64,000 bases of DNA from Paramecium octaurelia (GCA_905182995.1 CAJJDP010000048.1:372001-436000), one strand, 5' to 3'; positions 23,130-36,779 are shown, counted from the first letter of the stretch. A program made the numbers and translations. The notes: a model not told the origin generated them from the sequence alone.

Positions 23130-23580
23130 ATAAAGAATATGATGGTTCTTTTGAATTTAAACTGAGAACTTGATGTTACTAGCTCAATGAATGAGTTTAT
23201 AATTTTGCTGTTAAAGGAAATGGAAAATTTAAATTTGACTAAAGTATAGGTTTTATTGGGTGAATTAATAAAAACAAATAAACACTGGTTTTTATGAGTA
23301 AAATATTAAATTTAATTCATAAAGAGATTTGAGCAGATTCAGCTTTAATATTAAATTTAAATATAGTAAAATTAGATGGGCTGTTGCTAATAAAAATCAC
23401 CTAATCCCAAAATAGATTAAAATCGATACTAATCAAATGCAAATACATGTAACTCAGTGTGTATATGACATTTAGAGACGTAATAGAAAAGACAAAGTTT
23501 GGAGGTTTATGATCCAATAATAGGGAAAATGGTTTAGGTGCCAATTCTAGTGCCTGCCTATAAAAGTAGTATATTGAAGA
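23130..23580 (+). pseudogene. Gene remnant with in-frame TGA codons
   Basis: A frame including EYDGSFEFKLRT and GNGKFKFDQSIGFIG (MORN-like spacing) has three TGA codons within about 150 bases. It continues, after a frame change, into IRWAVANKNHLIPKQIKID and RRNRKDKVWRFMIQQQ, up to TGA near 23578. The peptide quality is good but the interruptions argue for a decayed gene. Confidence 0.4.
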
Positions 23581-23714
23581 GGAGAAGCACACAGATGACT
23601 ATAGGATAATGAATCCGCACAGATTTGATAATATTTATATATATAATATTGTATTAGAAATTAATGGAACTGAGGCTTCCTCAATATACCTAATTTTTTA
23701 TAACCATCAACAGT

Positions 23715-26700
23715 ATGGTGAGTGACAAGGTTATTAATAAACAGTAAAAAACTGAATTAGAATAAAGCATTTTAAGAAAAGAGAAAAACCTAATGGAGAT
23801 TGTTAGCAAATATGGGAGCAAAGACATGTAAAATAAATACAGAATATCCGAATTAGGGAATAATAATTTCGTGAAAGATTAGTTTAGTATTCAAACCACA
23901 GATAGAACAAAGTCTTAGTACCTCATATCAAAATTTTAGATAAAAACTAAAGTAACAAATTTAGTGTTAGTGCCCGACAAATTTAATTTTAATAAGAATA
24001 TACAACAGTATAGAACAAATAAGAAGTATTACTTGAATTAAACAATAAAAGTCATTATGTCCCTTCATTCTGCAACTGATTGAGTAGCTTGACACAATGC
24101 TCTCAATACATACGACAAACGGAGGACATTTAATTCCTACTGATGCCTAGAAGTTAACCCAATTAAGGGATTAAATTAACTAGAATTTGGGAATCCAATA
24201 CGATTAAGAATTAGATAATGAATCCTCTGTAAGCTGTAGAAATGCTAGTGATTGTGTTAGAGTAATATAGGAGTATTAAGATGAAAAATCGGATTAAGTA
24301 GATACTAGTGTTCAGTTAAAATGTAAATATTATATTCAAATAATGAATTAAATTAAATAAACTTATGCTTAATTAAAAGTATAAAATAATTCATATATTT
24401 TAGAGTCTATTTTTGGGTAGTTTACATACACTTTATTTACTTATGTAAGAGGAATTGTCATACAATAACTTAGTAAACGTTGTTAAGTCACTGATTAAAG
24501 AATTGACAGATTCAGATGAGATATACTTTTTGATTAAAAGAAATGAGGAGTGGGATTTCTATTCTACAGAGAAAGACTCTATCAAATAGATCGAGAAAGA
24601 GAAGCAGTAAGTATTCTTCTTGAACTTTTCACACTTGAAACCGAACATTATTTATAATTTTAAGAATAAAGAGAATAAAACTGAATTATTGGAACAAGTA
24701 TTGGATTTGAATTCTTAGTTTACTGAACTATCATTAATAAGATTCATGAATCAGAATAAATAAGAGACATTTTTCTTTTTCTATTGGAACAAACCATGTA
24801 GAAATACATTGTTAAGAAGATTTATCAAGTACAATATTTAATAATATAAAACAGTGAGGCCAACGAATACAGGTTCAAAGATGAAGTCTTAAGCTTAACG
24901 AATTTCTTGATTGATGTAATTTTGTAAGCCAGAGTGCAATACTTTAATCCAGTGTAATTTGCAGATTAGATTTTCGACATAGTTTTAAGTTTTGTTGAAT
25001 CATCTAAATATATCTTATTTGATGAAATTTTCAGGGCTTTGAATCCTTATTTTAAAATTAAGAAGGATCATATTTCATCTGAGGATGGGCGATTGAATGT
25101 ACACTCTGATAATTCTGTGAGAATTGAAATGGAATGCAGGAATCCTATTGCTTTAATTTTGGAAGAGTTCTATCTTACTAGACAGGATCATTAATACATT
25201 TACACAGGAATATTGAATTTGAAATCTAAGTATTAGAGACATTTGAGATTGTGTCATGAGAAAATAGCATATTACAAGTACTTTTTAAGATCTTCAGATA
25301 CTATTCTATTTGATTTTGATAAGAATGGAAGACTCCTCTTTTTGAATCACTACATTTGGGAGACTCTCAAGTCGAAATACAATATTTAATTTACTCCGGA
25401 TAAGAGGACTCCATACTATAAAGAGTTGTTTTTGGATGAAAGAATATTAAAGCACATAGATCTGGATGTATTTACAATGAAAAAGAAGAATGAGTACATT
25501 TAGAATGAGGATTTCGAAATATTCCTGAAGGTGGTTGATCAAGTTTATAAAGGATTTGTGATAATATTTCATCTATAGGAGGGATCAAGGATAACTGAAT
25601 ACATTAAGAATTTGAAAGATGAAGAGTCGCATTTTGAGGATGAAATCAAATAATCAATTCAACGTTCATACAACAAGCATTAAACCTTTAAATTCATTTC
25701 CCAATTACAAAAATCAAACCCCAGTGTTAAAAATTCATATATTTCTTTGTTTATACCAGAGGAATAATAATCTTTGGATAATTTAGAACAATAATATGAA
25801 TCCAATAATTCATTTTAGTCCTTTACATCCAAGAAACCGAGGTTGAGTATTCAAATGTTAAGCAAAACAATCAAGGCATTTCGTTATTAAGCAGCTAAAT
25901 TGCGCATAAAGTCCATAGAATCAGCATTGGAGATTGAGGAGGATGATGATTTGGATAGCTTATATTAAGATGGCACAATTGATAAATTAGAATTTAATAT
26001 TTTCTCTGTAATTATTTTAGATATATTGATGCATAGTATAAGGACAATATGAAAACGAAACTAGTGTATCATATCATTAAGAAGAATGATTGGATTGAGA
26101 ATTACGATATGAATAGGGATGTTCTAATGAAATTTATAAAGGAGGTCGAGAGAAAATATAACAAAAGGAAGAATCCATTTCATAATTTTGATCATGGTAT
26201 AACCGTGATGCAGAGTTGTAATTTCCTATGTTCTTTGCCAAGAGCCCACGAATATATAAGTGAGATTGTGTATTTTGCAACTGTGATTTCAGGGTTATGT
26301 CACGATATTTCTCATACAGGAAGGACGAATCAATTTGAAATCAATAGCAGAAGCAAATTGGCCACAAGATACTTGGACAAGAGTGTAATCTATATGATTA
26401 AATTGTTAGCCATTGGAAAATCATCATGCCGCAGTCACTTTGAAATTGTTTAAATAGGATAAGTACAATATATTATAGGGGTTGAATGCTGAGGATTTGG
26501 CAATTTTCAGATAGACTCTAATTGAGAACATTCTATTCACAGATATTAAATAACATTTTGGATTAATAAAGGATTTTGAGTAAAGAGTGAAGGAAGGTAA
26601 AGAAAATTCGGAGAGAGCCTTTGGATAGGTGGATGGTGATGTAAAGTTGTATACTGGAATGATTGTTCATACCTCTGATTTTAGTGGTGCTGCAAAAGTG

Positions 26701-27023
26701 TTTGAATTGTCGAAGGCGTGGTCATAGAAAGTCAACATGGAGTTTTAAGCATAATTCGATGAGGAGGGAACTCGCAAGCTTACTTCAACGCCATTTATGA
26801 AGGACCTGCACAAGCAAGAAATAATGGCAAAGAATGAAATGGGATTTTTTAAAGTCATTGTCAGACCGTTATGGGCTAGTTTAAATGAATTTTATGTATT
26901 TTTATGCTGGATCAACATTTATAGGATAAACAATTACAGAATGTTATTGACAATGTAGAGAACACTATAATTAATTGGGAGAAGATCTATCACACATACA
27001 ATGAACAAGCGAAATAGGGTTGA
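23715..27023 (+). CDS. 3',5'-cyclic nucleotide phosphodiesterase (class I) with N-terminal sensory region
   Basis: Roughly 1,000 aa with at least six small introns (for example 24026-24051, 25 nt near 24390, 26 nt near 24831, 29 nt near 26011, 25 nt near 26385, 29 nt near 26899). A long N-terminal half contains a PAS-like stretch (SSDTILFDFDKNGRLLFLN). The catalytic domain shows the metal-binding signature HNFDH, then LCHDISHTGRTNQFEI, SVLENHHAAVTLKLF and HTSDFSGAAK. It should hydrolyse cAMP and/or cGMP. The far 5' end is uncertain: two frames are open near 23715-24025, and the downstream-compatible one needs an extra intron near the start. Confidence 0.92.
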
Positions 27024-27076
27024 ACTGTAAATTGCATATTTCGTTTTTGAAATATTTATTTATATATTTATAATAA

Positions 27077-28093
27077 ATGAGTGAGAGAAGAGAAGAGGAT
27101 ACCACTCTTGTGCAAGCAGCCATCCCAGCTGCCTTGGAAGGAGCTAAAAAGGCTGAGGAAATGGAAAAGAAGATAAAAGAGTATGCATGATAGAAGATAT
27201 ATTAATTTATAGAGAAGGTGGATAAAAGCTTTAAGAAGCTGAGAGACAAGCAGACGAATAGATTGCTAAGGCATAAGAAATTATAGGCTTAACTGGGAAT
27301 TAAGCTCAAGTTGCGTAGTAAAAGTCGTTGGTTGTTGCTGCCTCTTAATATCTGGCTGGAAGTTTGTTATCGATGTTAATTCTTCAACTTGGTTTCTTCG
27401 GATCCATTCTTACATTTATTCCATTCTTAGAATAATTGACAATTATCCTATACCTTGTTTCCATATTAATTGTTCAATTCTGTCCAGGCTCTGTTGACAA
27501 AGTAGACAATTAATACATTTATTAGGTTCCTAAAAATTTTGGATTTTGCATAGTTCACACAGCCAGCAAAATATTATTGATGATATACCTTACACTTCAT
27601 TTTGAATCAATCAAATTCGAATTAATACAATTAGTATTTGGAATTGTCATTCTATTCCTATTGTTCCAAATTAAGAAGGGAATAGGTATCCAAAATATTA
27701 CATTTTTTAGCTGAAAATCAAGATATTGCTCTAGTTGTAAAGAAATAATTCTTCACAGTTTTGATAGTATCAGCGGTTATTTCAGGATTCTTGGGATTAT
27801 TGACAAGATCAAACTTATTCATTACTGTTATTTTAATAGTTGTGGGAGCTGGATATACTTATTATTTATAATTGGCTTTGTAAAGATTCGGGGATCACAA
27901 GTACTTGTATTTGGACAAGAATGACTTGTACATGGGAGCTGCTTAATTGGATGCAGATCTATTCTTATGGTGTAAATTGGTTGGATATCATTGCATTAAG
28001 AGGAATGAGCAAGGAGCCTACGTTCCAAATTTAGAATTTGATGAGGAGAACAAATAAAAGGAACCAGAAAACTAAGAATAAAACAAGATCTGA
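27077..28093 (+). CDS. Multi-pass membrane protein
   Basis: Two introns (27181-27212 and 27686-27710) give 319 aa. A charged coiled-coil N-terminus (LEGAKKAEEMEKKIKE) precedes about six or seven membrane helices (for example LILQLGFFGSILTFIPFL, LTIILYLVSILIVQF, TVLIVSAVISGFLGLL). A cytosolic acidic tail ends ENQEQNKI. The piece NDLYMGAAQLDADLFLWCKL loosely recalls the penultimate helix of BI-1 family proteins, but the usual BI-1 motifs are missing, so I leave it unassigned. It starts 53 bp after the phosphodiesterase stop. Confidence 0.85.
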
Positions 28094-28177
28094 TATTTTC
28101 ATTAAAGAATAAAATAAACATATCATTTTATTTTTATATAAATATATTATAGATATGATTTAAATAATTATTTTTAT

Positions 28178-30452
28178 ATGTTTGATAAATTTTGCATTAG
28201 ACATTCAGATTAAATTCTAACTCATTTTTGTTCCAATCAATTGTGTCCTCAATTTCTTACCTTTTATTGTACTCAGTGTGAGATCAAACAATGCAATAAA
28301 AATTATCATTTGCAATAATTTGACAATTTAAGCCATTTCATCAATAAATTGAGTTTGCCCAATTTTGGTAATTTATTATGGGATCAACCTTAGACACCAA
28401 ATAAATTGAGTATTGCAAACAATAGATGAACAAAATAATTAGTAATTTCAATACAATCTAGGAAAAGATCATCAATGATTATGACAAGGCAATCGAGAAA
28501 ATAATAGAATAGTATAATATCTTTTTAATTAAGCATTTAGAATAGAAGTAGTTCATTTAAGACTGAAATCATCAGCTAAATAGATTTCCAAAAATAATAC
28601 ATGATAGATAAATTGACAGAATTCCAAGACACTATGGACAAGCATTATAATACATACAAATAATCTTATGATTAGATTAAATCGATTCTTAATGCCTAAG
28701 AAAGCAATGTTCACATCGAGGAACATTACAGATAGGTTGACATGAACTCATTATAAGAATATTATAATGTATTGTTGAGAATGCAACCTGAATTCGAGGT
28801 TTTGGCAATAGAAAATAGCTTGTAAATTACAAAGGAGCAATAGATTATCGAATCATTTAATCATAATATCTACAAGGAATTTTAAGATAAAATCGTAGAA
28901 TATGCTGAAAATATATTAACACTGCTGTGGAGCAAATACTATTCAATGACCTCCAATATCCATTTGTATGACAACAAAAGTATATTCTAAATGCATATCA
29001 TTAGCATAAAGCATTGCTTAATCTGAGATGATTGAAAATATTAGAATTAGCAGATCCTCGTCATCCAACTCCTATTCTGTGTTTAATGAAATCGATAATA
29101 TTATAGCCATGGGACAACAATTCAACAACACCAACACATCTATCAAACTCAAAAGTTAAACCTATGGATATACCAAATTTAATCTGATGACCTAAGCACA
29201 ACTTAGTATCAAACGCAATCATTTGGATAATTAATAACAATTGCCAATCATCACTCCTCATTGTATCTTAGTCATTAAGAATTAACATATCATTTTGACT
29301 GCAGGAGATAGCAACACAATCTATGTTTGGATCCACAAGAAAGAGTCCAATCTATGGAGATTAGAATCACAATTAGCTTTGTAGAGCAAAGAACAACAAT
29401 ATATTCAATGTATGGAATTACTCTACAATCCATTTATTAGTGAGTCAAGAAACAGTAAATAGAGTTTTGCAAATCTAAAGGTTCTGTTGAATCCTATTAT
29501 CGCAATTTGTGGTTAGAATAACATCTACATTGTGCAATTCGATATTATGACTAATCAAATTACCATATAGTGCTAGTATACAATCAAAGACCAAAAGGAG
29601 TAAGAAATACATACTGTGCAGCAGTGTTAAACTATGGGTAGTTATAATTATTTCATTATTGGCATGGAGAAAGGAACCATGATATTATTTAATTATATTA
29701 TCAGTATCGACAACACTTTTACTATTAAAATAGATTAGATTATCAAATAACACAAGGATTGCATTACAAGCATTGAAATAATAGGTGATCAATTAATTGC
29801 AGTTGCAAGCAATGATAGATCTGTTTCAATTTGGCAATATTTTAATAATAAACTAAGGTTATTGCCAATCAAGTTAAACAGGTTCTGGGAAGACATTCCA
29901 TGTCTAAGATAAGTTTATACCAATTCATTTATCACCTTTGATTCAAATTTCAATATAACATAGTGGTATTTAGAAAATCAGAATAAAATTGTTATTATTA
30001 ACAGTCTCTAGTCTAGTAAATTGAAACAAGAAGTCTAAGAGGCAGTTATCATAAATAATCCAGATAATGCTTAAGATTTTTGTATCTTATTACTCATTAG
30101 AGAATAGACAAATACCAATAAGATTATTATTTTGGACAGATATTTCTCAGTTGTATCATAGGAGTCTCTACCTCAATAATTTCAAAGTTATTTGAGCATC
30201 CCAAGGAAGAAGCATAACCTTTATATTACCAATTATAAGATGAGGATTATCAATGATTTAGTGCCTAATAAAGGGTTCAGTTCGTTTGTTGATGTTAAAC
30301 AGAATGAGAAATAGCCTAATTAATAATAATAATAATCTTTTTCTTAATAATAATAATTGAACTAGAATAAGAAGGTTAATCTGGCTATTATCAACAATAA
30401 TAAGACAAATTAACATTTTATTGAAATTTCTTACATTATAGGAACTGACTGA
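28178..30452 (+). CDS. WD-repeat protein with N-terminal zinc-binding-like and coiled-coil regions
   Basis: Three introns (26, 28 and 25 nt near 28370, 28551 and 28980) leave 731 aa. Residues 1-60 contain a Cys/His cluster (CIRH...CSNQLC...YCTQCEIKQC...H) resembling a B-box. Residues 70-270 are coiled coil. The C-terminal half has WD-type blades, such as DSNTIYVWIHKK and GDQLIAVASNDRSVSIW, and a Gln-rich tract near the end. This layout resembles TRIM-like scaffolds with a beta-propeller, but substrates and partners are unknown. Confidence 0.8.
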
Positions 30453-30641
30453 ATTGATGTTTATTATGTATAATAATGGCATGTATTTAATAAGCATTCT
30501 TCTTAGTAAAAATATATATAATCTATCTCTCTTATTCACTTTAAAAGGAAATCCAAAATTTAGAACTTGTAAATAAATACAGAAGTATTTTGAAGAAAAG
30601 ATGAATGGAACTGATTATAAAAATTAATTATTAAAAATAAT

Positions 30642-31395
30642 ATGAGTGCAGAGTAATGGTTAGTCTTACGTTTGGATTTATTGCCTAGCATTGCACAGGA
30701 AGTAGAATAAATTTGCATCCACTATATTCGTATTAACTGATGATATAATGCATAGATTTATGTGACGAAGTCAGAAAAGGAAATAAATAGGCTTACCAAG
30801 ATTTAATCGTACTATAGGCTAGAGTTTATAATATAATAATGATAATAATAGATTCGAGGGAGGATGGATGATTTTGATAAGTTTTACGATAGAAACTACG
30901 CTGATTATCGTATTGGTTATTTTGAGAAAATGAAGTTGAGATTAAGAAAGCTCATAAGTCCTCATATTGATGTTAATAGATTAATCTATGAAGAAACTTA
31001 AAATTATAATCAACAGTATATGAATAAATCCAATTCATAGATCATCTCCTATCAAGAATACCACACCTCCTCCTGTTGTGGATAATTAATCGAATGTTTA
31101 AAAAGTAACAGAATTCGTGTCAGTGCAACCCAAAAGGATTCAATCACCTCCGAATAAAATGACAGCTTCTAGCAATTACAATAGCACTAATAAATAGAAA
31201 CAGGCAACTCCAATTGCGTAAAACAATAAAAAGGCGAGCAAGTAACCTTAACAGGTGAAGTCATCTTAAGCTAAGGCTAAGACATAATAGGATGAATTAG
31301 TTTTTACAATTAAAATGAGCAAGGAGGTATTATTCAATGATTAATAAAAATAGGAATATTTGTAATATATACAAGCTAAATAAAAATAGAGATGA
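30642..31395 (+). CDS. Hypothetical protein with disordered Pro/Ser/Lys/Gln tail
   Basis: Three introns (26, 28, 25 nt) give 224 aa. The first half is helical and basic (QWLVLRLDLLPSIAQEVEQ, FDKFYDRNYADYRIGYF, MKLRLRKLISPHIDVNRL). The second is low-complexity (RSSPIKNTTPPPVVDNQS, KQPQQVKSSQAKAKTQQ). It ends 44 bp before the GSK3 start on the same strand. Unrecognised; the tail composition suggests a scaffold or cytoskeletal partner, which is inference only. Confidence 0.75.
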
Positions 31396-31439
31396 CTGTT
31401 TGAATTATTTATATATAATTAAAAATTACGTTAAAAATA

Positions 31440-32940
31440 ATGTTTCAGAAGATGCTCAATTAACAAGTGAAGAAACAAGTAGATGAATGTATTTAAATGA
31501 TAGTCGGAAGAATAAAACAGAAGAGTAGTTACAGAAGTGGAAGAAATGGATAAGGAGATTAAAACATTATAAGACATTTCAAACCTAAAAGCTCGTTTAA
31601 AAATGAATCAAATCGCCAAATAGCCTTTTAAGAAAAACAAAGAAGAGCCCACGACTTCTATTTATGTGGGGAAGTTTGAAAATCAACTAAAATCATTCCA
31701 ATAATAGACAATCAAAAAACAGTCTCGCAAACCTCTTTCGATTGAAAAGAATAGCACCAAGTCTGTGTTGATGCCAGCAACAACTGAAAGATATGATTAT
31801 AGCAATTTTACTTATACAAATCTCAAAGTTGTTGGCAGCGGATCGTTTGGAGTTGTTTACAAAGTAAATAATTTTAGTATCTGCAGGCTAAAGTGAATGA
31901 GACTGGAGAAATAGTAGCTATCAAGAAAGTCCTACAAGACAGAAGATATAAAAATAGAGAACTTTAAATCCTCCAAGAATTAGATCATTAAAATGTATTG
32001 AAGATGAAACATGCTTTCTACACTCCAGCAGAGAACAAGGACGAAAGTTACTTAAATGTAGTAATGGAGTACTTCTCAGACACCCTCTACTCCTATAATA
32101 AGTCATTTATTAAGGATTTCAAGAGGATGCCTGAACTTTTAGTTAAAATCTTTAGTTATCAATTGTTGAGATCCATAGCGTACTAAATATTAATAAATCC
32201 TTAGTTACATTTCCATATTGGGAGTATGTCATAGAGATATCAAACCACACAATGTTTTAGTTAATCCAGAAACCAATAAATTATAGTTATGTGATTTTGG
32301 AAGTGCCAAGAGATTGATCTCAGGTGAACCAAACATCGCTTATATTTGCTCAAGATGTTACAGAGCCCCAGAACTCATATTTGGAGCTACTGATTATGAC
32401 ACCCAAATTGATGTTTGGTCTGTTGGCTGTGTCATTGCTGAATTAATTAATGGAGAACCCTTATTCTTGGGAGACTCCGCTGTTGATTAAATGGTTGAAA
32501 TAGTAAAAGTGCTTGGTACACCTTCTAAGGAGTAGATCTTAAGCATGAATAAAAACTACGATATGTAGTAGTATTAATTTGCTGCTATAAAGCAAAGAGA
32601 TTGGAGAAGAGTATAATATTAAATCAATTTAATAGGTATTGAAAACTAAAGATCCAAAAGCCATAGATTTAGTCTCAAAATTATTGACTTACTGTCCTAA
32701 AACTAGATTCACTCCTCTTTAATCTTTGGCACATCCTTATTTCGATGAGTTAAGAGATTAATTTAAAGCTATCTAAAGCACAATCAAACTTAGTGCCTCT
32801 GATCTCTTTGAATTTTCAAATGGTATTTATTTTTATTTAAAATATTAGAAGAAGCATCTAAAATGACTTAATAATAAATGATTACAATAATACCAGACTG
32901 GTATTCTAATACTTCAAAACCTTTAAAAACAGTTTGCTGA
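31440..32940 (+). CDS. GSK3/shaggy-family Ser/Thr protein kinase
   Basis: Five introns (31479-31503, 31864-31886, 32180-32204, 32611-32635, 32823-32848) give 458 aa. The kinase motifs are complete: [32 protein letters not shown]. The GSK3-specific activation segment [19 protein letters not shown] keeps the regulatory Tyr but has Cys where SRYYRAPE is usual. The GSK3-typical [14 protein letters not shown] follows. A long N-terminal helical extension precedes the domain. Confidence 0.96.
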
Positions 32941-33308
32941 TTAATCATGATTATTTTTACATAATGAATATATCAATCGAATTTTGTGTATAATTTACAT
33001 GAAAAAGTCTAAATATATAAGTTTAACTAAATAGATTTTCATTAAATAAACTATCAGTATACTACCAATGGTTTAAATAATCAAGATATATAAAATTTTA
33101 AGTTTTATTATCATCCAGCTTCAAGCTTCTAACTTAGAACTTCCAATCTTAAATTTATTTATGGTAATATAATTTTAATTATTGATAATCAAATCCTACT
33201 AAATTTAATTAGTATTTAAATGACAGTCTTATTTATAAGAATAGATTATAAAATATTAAAACTAACTACTAAATTATCAAAATTCAGTATATTATATTTT
33301 CATTTATA
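32941..33308. other. Intergenic region between convergent genes
   Basis: AT-rich, no supported gene; it separates the GSK3 and ARMC9-like 3' ends. Confidence 0.55.
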
Positions 33309-35747
33309 TCAATTTTAATAATATTATTAAATGGGAGGAGTTCTAGGTATTTTTGGTCTAGATACGAAAGCCTGAGCTTATGGTTACACTTGTTTTTGAT
33401 GAGGATGAATTTATGCTAGACTATCAGCTATGAATGGACCTTCTACATAAAATGATAAAATATATTATTCTTACATCCAATAGGCATTTTTTCTAGTTGA
33501 GAATCCCTCATTTACTCTTGATAGATGCTTCTCTATTGCAATTCCTTTTGCATTATGGATTCCATCAATTGTCTTTGTTATTCTGCTTGTTCATTATCCA
33601 ATGCAAATTCATTCTTCAATAACTCTTCTCCAACAACCATATCGTTGTTCTCTAAGTCATCTTCATCTTCATCGTCAACTGGACATTCTTCGTCATCTTC
33701 TAAATCATCCACATCATTATCCTCCTCCAATTGTGACTGCTCATAATCGTCTTCATTGCTCTCTAATTGTTCAATCATATATTAAATCTATTTCTTGAAT
33801 CTCTCTTCACTAACAGACAATAACTTAGGTAATTCTTGAGGGATATTTAGTTGATATGCATAATCTCTCAGTTCTCTCCTACTAAACATAGAATAGAATG
33901 TTCCATTTGTGAAGGTTCTAATCTAATCATTGGGATATTCAATTAATTCAAAAAGCACTTCAAAAGCTAATTCTTTATTCATAGACAAAGCATCACGACC
34001 CCTTGAACTCAACGATAAATTCATTATCAACGCAGTTATGTATTCATATGTGTATTCACTAAGATTAAATTTCTCCTATTTATAATATTATTTTTTCATA
34101 CTCTTTATAAGATTGTCAAAGCCACATAAATGATATCGTTATCAAGCATCCAAATTTGGCTTTGTTTTCTTAACGATAATTTCTGTAAAGTCCCGATGGC
34201 ATTTTTCCTTTTTATTGAATCAGTCTAATCTTTTTTGATTAATTCAATTAGTAACTTTATGAGTTGAGAATTGGATATTAAATAAGTTCTACCATCGTAA
34301 TCTGATGCCAAAGCATTCATTAATTTTAATGTTTAACATTAGATCACAGGGGCTGCTTTGAACATTAAATGCTAAGCTAAAATGATGTTGCGTTAATGAG
34401 TTCCTATCAAATCGTGAGTTTAATAAGCAACTACAACAGACCTTCTCTCCAAAGCACTTCTAGCTCTGGTAATTCTCCATCTCAATGCTTGCAATACTGT
34501 AGCTATTAATACTGAATTCTGAGACTTTGTGAACAATGAAATGATTTTGCCATAATTTAAAGGAATATACTCCTCTATTGACTGTTGAACTGGATTAATC
34601 TCTATTAATATAGTAACAACTATAATATACATTGCTAATTTGTAATTTCAGATAGGTCATGATCTGGTTAGGTTATGTTATTAAACAGAGAAATGTCCTC
34701 GGATTTATTCACCAAGTCTTCCAAATTCTAACTAAAGAACTTGTCATAGGAAGTAATCTTCTTTTTGAATTATTGTATCTGCTCAGGTATCTTCTTATTG
34801 CTTTCTATGTATTTCAACATCTCTTTCTGCATCTTCAGCATTTCCCCTGTCAAAGAGAACCATTTTTTTTAAGCTTCCGTTAAATTTTTTTAGGCTAGAT
34901 GATTCAATTCTTGTAATGCCTAAATCTATTGGTTATTCTTCTTTTTGAGTTCAAAGTTCTCTTATTACAATTATTTCATTTCTATGACACGCTTTTGATC
35001 ATTTTATTGTTAATTGTTCGTGGATCCTTCCTTTGATAAAACCAATCTTTTTAAAACACTACCATGTTGATCTGATCCATAGATAGATTAAATAAATTCC
35101 TTTAATTTTATTCTCAAATCCGATACCCATTCATGAGTGAATAGATGCTAGAAGGATTGATGGGTTTATGGATTTTTTACATATGGTAATGCATAGAATG
35201 AAAGAACTTCATTTGTTTTCGATAAATCACCTCCTTTTGTGTCGAGGTAGGTTTTGAATTGATTAATCGAATACTTATCAATCTAACCTTTCCTCTTGAA
35301 CAATGGATGAATAGGATAGATAAAGAAATAGATCTATATGAAGAACTCCAATTTCCAAGAATCATGGTCTTGTCGTTGTGAAATAGGGATGTATCGACTC
35401 CAAGATTCGAAAAACTTATCTCTTTCTCCTCTATCGAAATGCCCCAAAATTATATGTTCGGTTTCATTACTTTGTTCAGTTGCAAATTGTGATTCAATTT
35501 TGAATTGCTCTAATGTTTTAATACAATTAGATCTCAACAAATAATCCTGCACTATGTTATTAAGTTGTTCTGTTAGATTTCCGCTTGAGTCAACTGATTT
35601 ATCAGCCTATATAATATTATTGTATACTGATTAAACTGCAGATTGCACTCTTTTTTAAGGACTCTCATTCTTGCGATTCACCCCAGAGTTCACCTTACTT
35701 CTCGTATCCTTTTATGATTAGGGTTTCCGATTATTGTTATTCATCAT
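33309..35747 (-). CDS. LisH-domain ARMC9-like protein
   Basis: Four introns (21, 29, 26, 32 nt) give 776 aa. A LisH motif ([18 protein letters not shown]) lies near residue 70. It is followed by a conserved block ([26 protein letters not shown]), a coiled coil, and an armadillo-like helical repeat region ([37 protein letters not shown]). A strongly acidic segment follows, then a Pro-rich end ([10 protein letters not shown]). The order matches ARMC9, a cilium-base/tip protein with a Tetrahymena homologue. A role in ciliary length or signalling is inferred. Confidence 0.85.
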
Positions 35748-36282
35748 AACAGATAATATTAATAAATAAATTTTTAATTTCTCAATACTCTCCAATAACA
35801 TATACTTTTTAGAATATTCAAAAGAACTCTTTAAGTAATTAAGTCAATTTACACTTGTAATTCTCATATACTGATATATGCATCAGACTTATTTAAACTG
35901 TAAATTTACATTTAAAATGAGGGTTTATTCATTTTCTCATCTAAAGAAATTTATGTCATTTAAATATTCATTAATTGATAATTCTAACTTAAAAACTTTA
36001 ATATAAAAATTGAAATACAATTATTTAACCTTAAAAAAACAATAATAACCATAAATAACGTATTCTAAGTTTATTAATATTGATGAACTATTTAGATAAA
36101 ATTAATTTTAAAGGAATTTTAATTAGACTGAGACCAAGAATCATCAATTTTAAATGAAATGAAATGATACTTTGAATTGAAAAGACCAAGTATTTGTGAT
36201 ATATAGTTAACTTTATCTGTTTTTATCATTTAAATTTTTTACATGAATTAGTTTAATATAATCTTTTCCATAGAAATGTAAA
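35748..36282. other. Intergenic region
   Basis: No supported gene; it holds the upstream region of the ARMC9-like gene and the downstream region of the RING-H2 gene. Confidence 0.5.
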
Positions 36283-36779
36283 TCATCTCTCTTAACTCAT
36301 TAATAAATCCAAAACATCACTTCTACAATTAGGACACTTCGTACTATGATCAAGCCAAGAAGACAAGCAAGATTTATGAAATATATGCTTGCAAGGAAGT
36401 TATATTATTGTCTCATCTAGTATATATAGATTGTTACCTTTTAAGAAACTATTACAGCAAATACTGCACTGTCTGTTGGATTTACCCATCTTCATCATCC
36501 TTAATTTTTTTTAGAATATCTTAGGTACTCCATTACCCTTTTAAAAAACCTTATCAATGTTGCTCTACCATAATTGATTTTATAAAGACTAATTATCAAT
36601 ATTTGGTAGATAATACCACTATCTCTTATCTTATCTGATTAGTAACTACATAATGATAGCTATAATACCTTATTCCCAGATTCTAAGTGGAACTTCTTCA
36701 ACTTCAAACTCAGATCTTTATTATTCCTCTAAAACTTATTTCATTTTATACCCCTTCTTTCCTCAACTATTGATATCAT
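36283..36779 (-). CDS. Small RING-H2 finger protein (putative E3 ubiquitin ligase)
   Basis: Two introns (23 and 21 nt) give 150 aa. The C-terminal RING-H2 is complete: C-x2-C (CSIC), then LPCKHIFHKSCLSSWL, then CPNC, in the order C-C-C-H-H-C-C-C. The N-terminal part is Gln/charged (EFEVEEVPLRIWEQ). It ends nine residues after the last Cys pair. Probably binds an E2 through the RING; substrate unknown. Confidence 0.85.

Noticed and set aside
27077-28093. BI-1 family assignment for the multi-pass membrane protein
   Set aside because: Only one helix region is reminiscent of BI-1; the diagnostic segments seen in the two true family members are absent.
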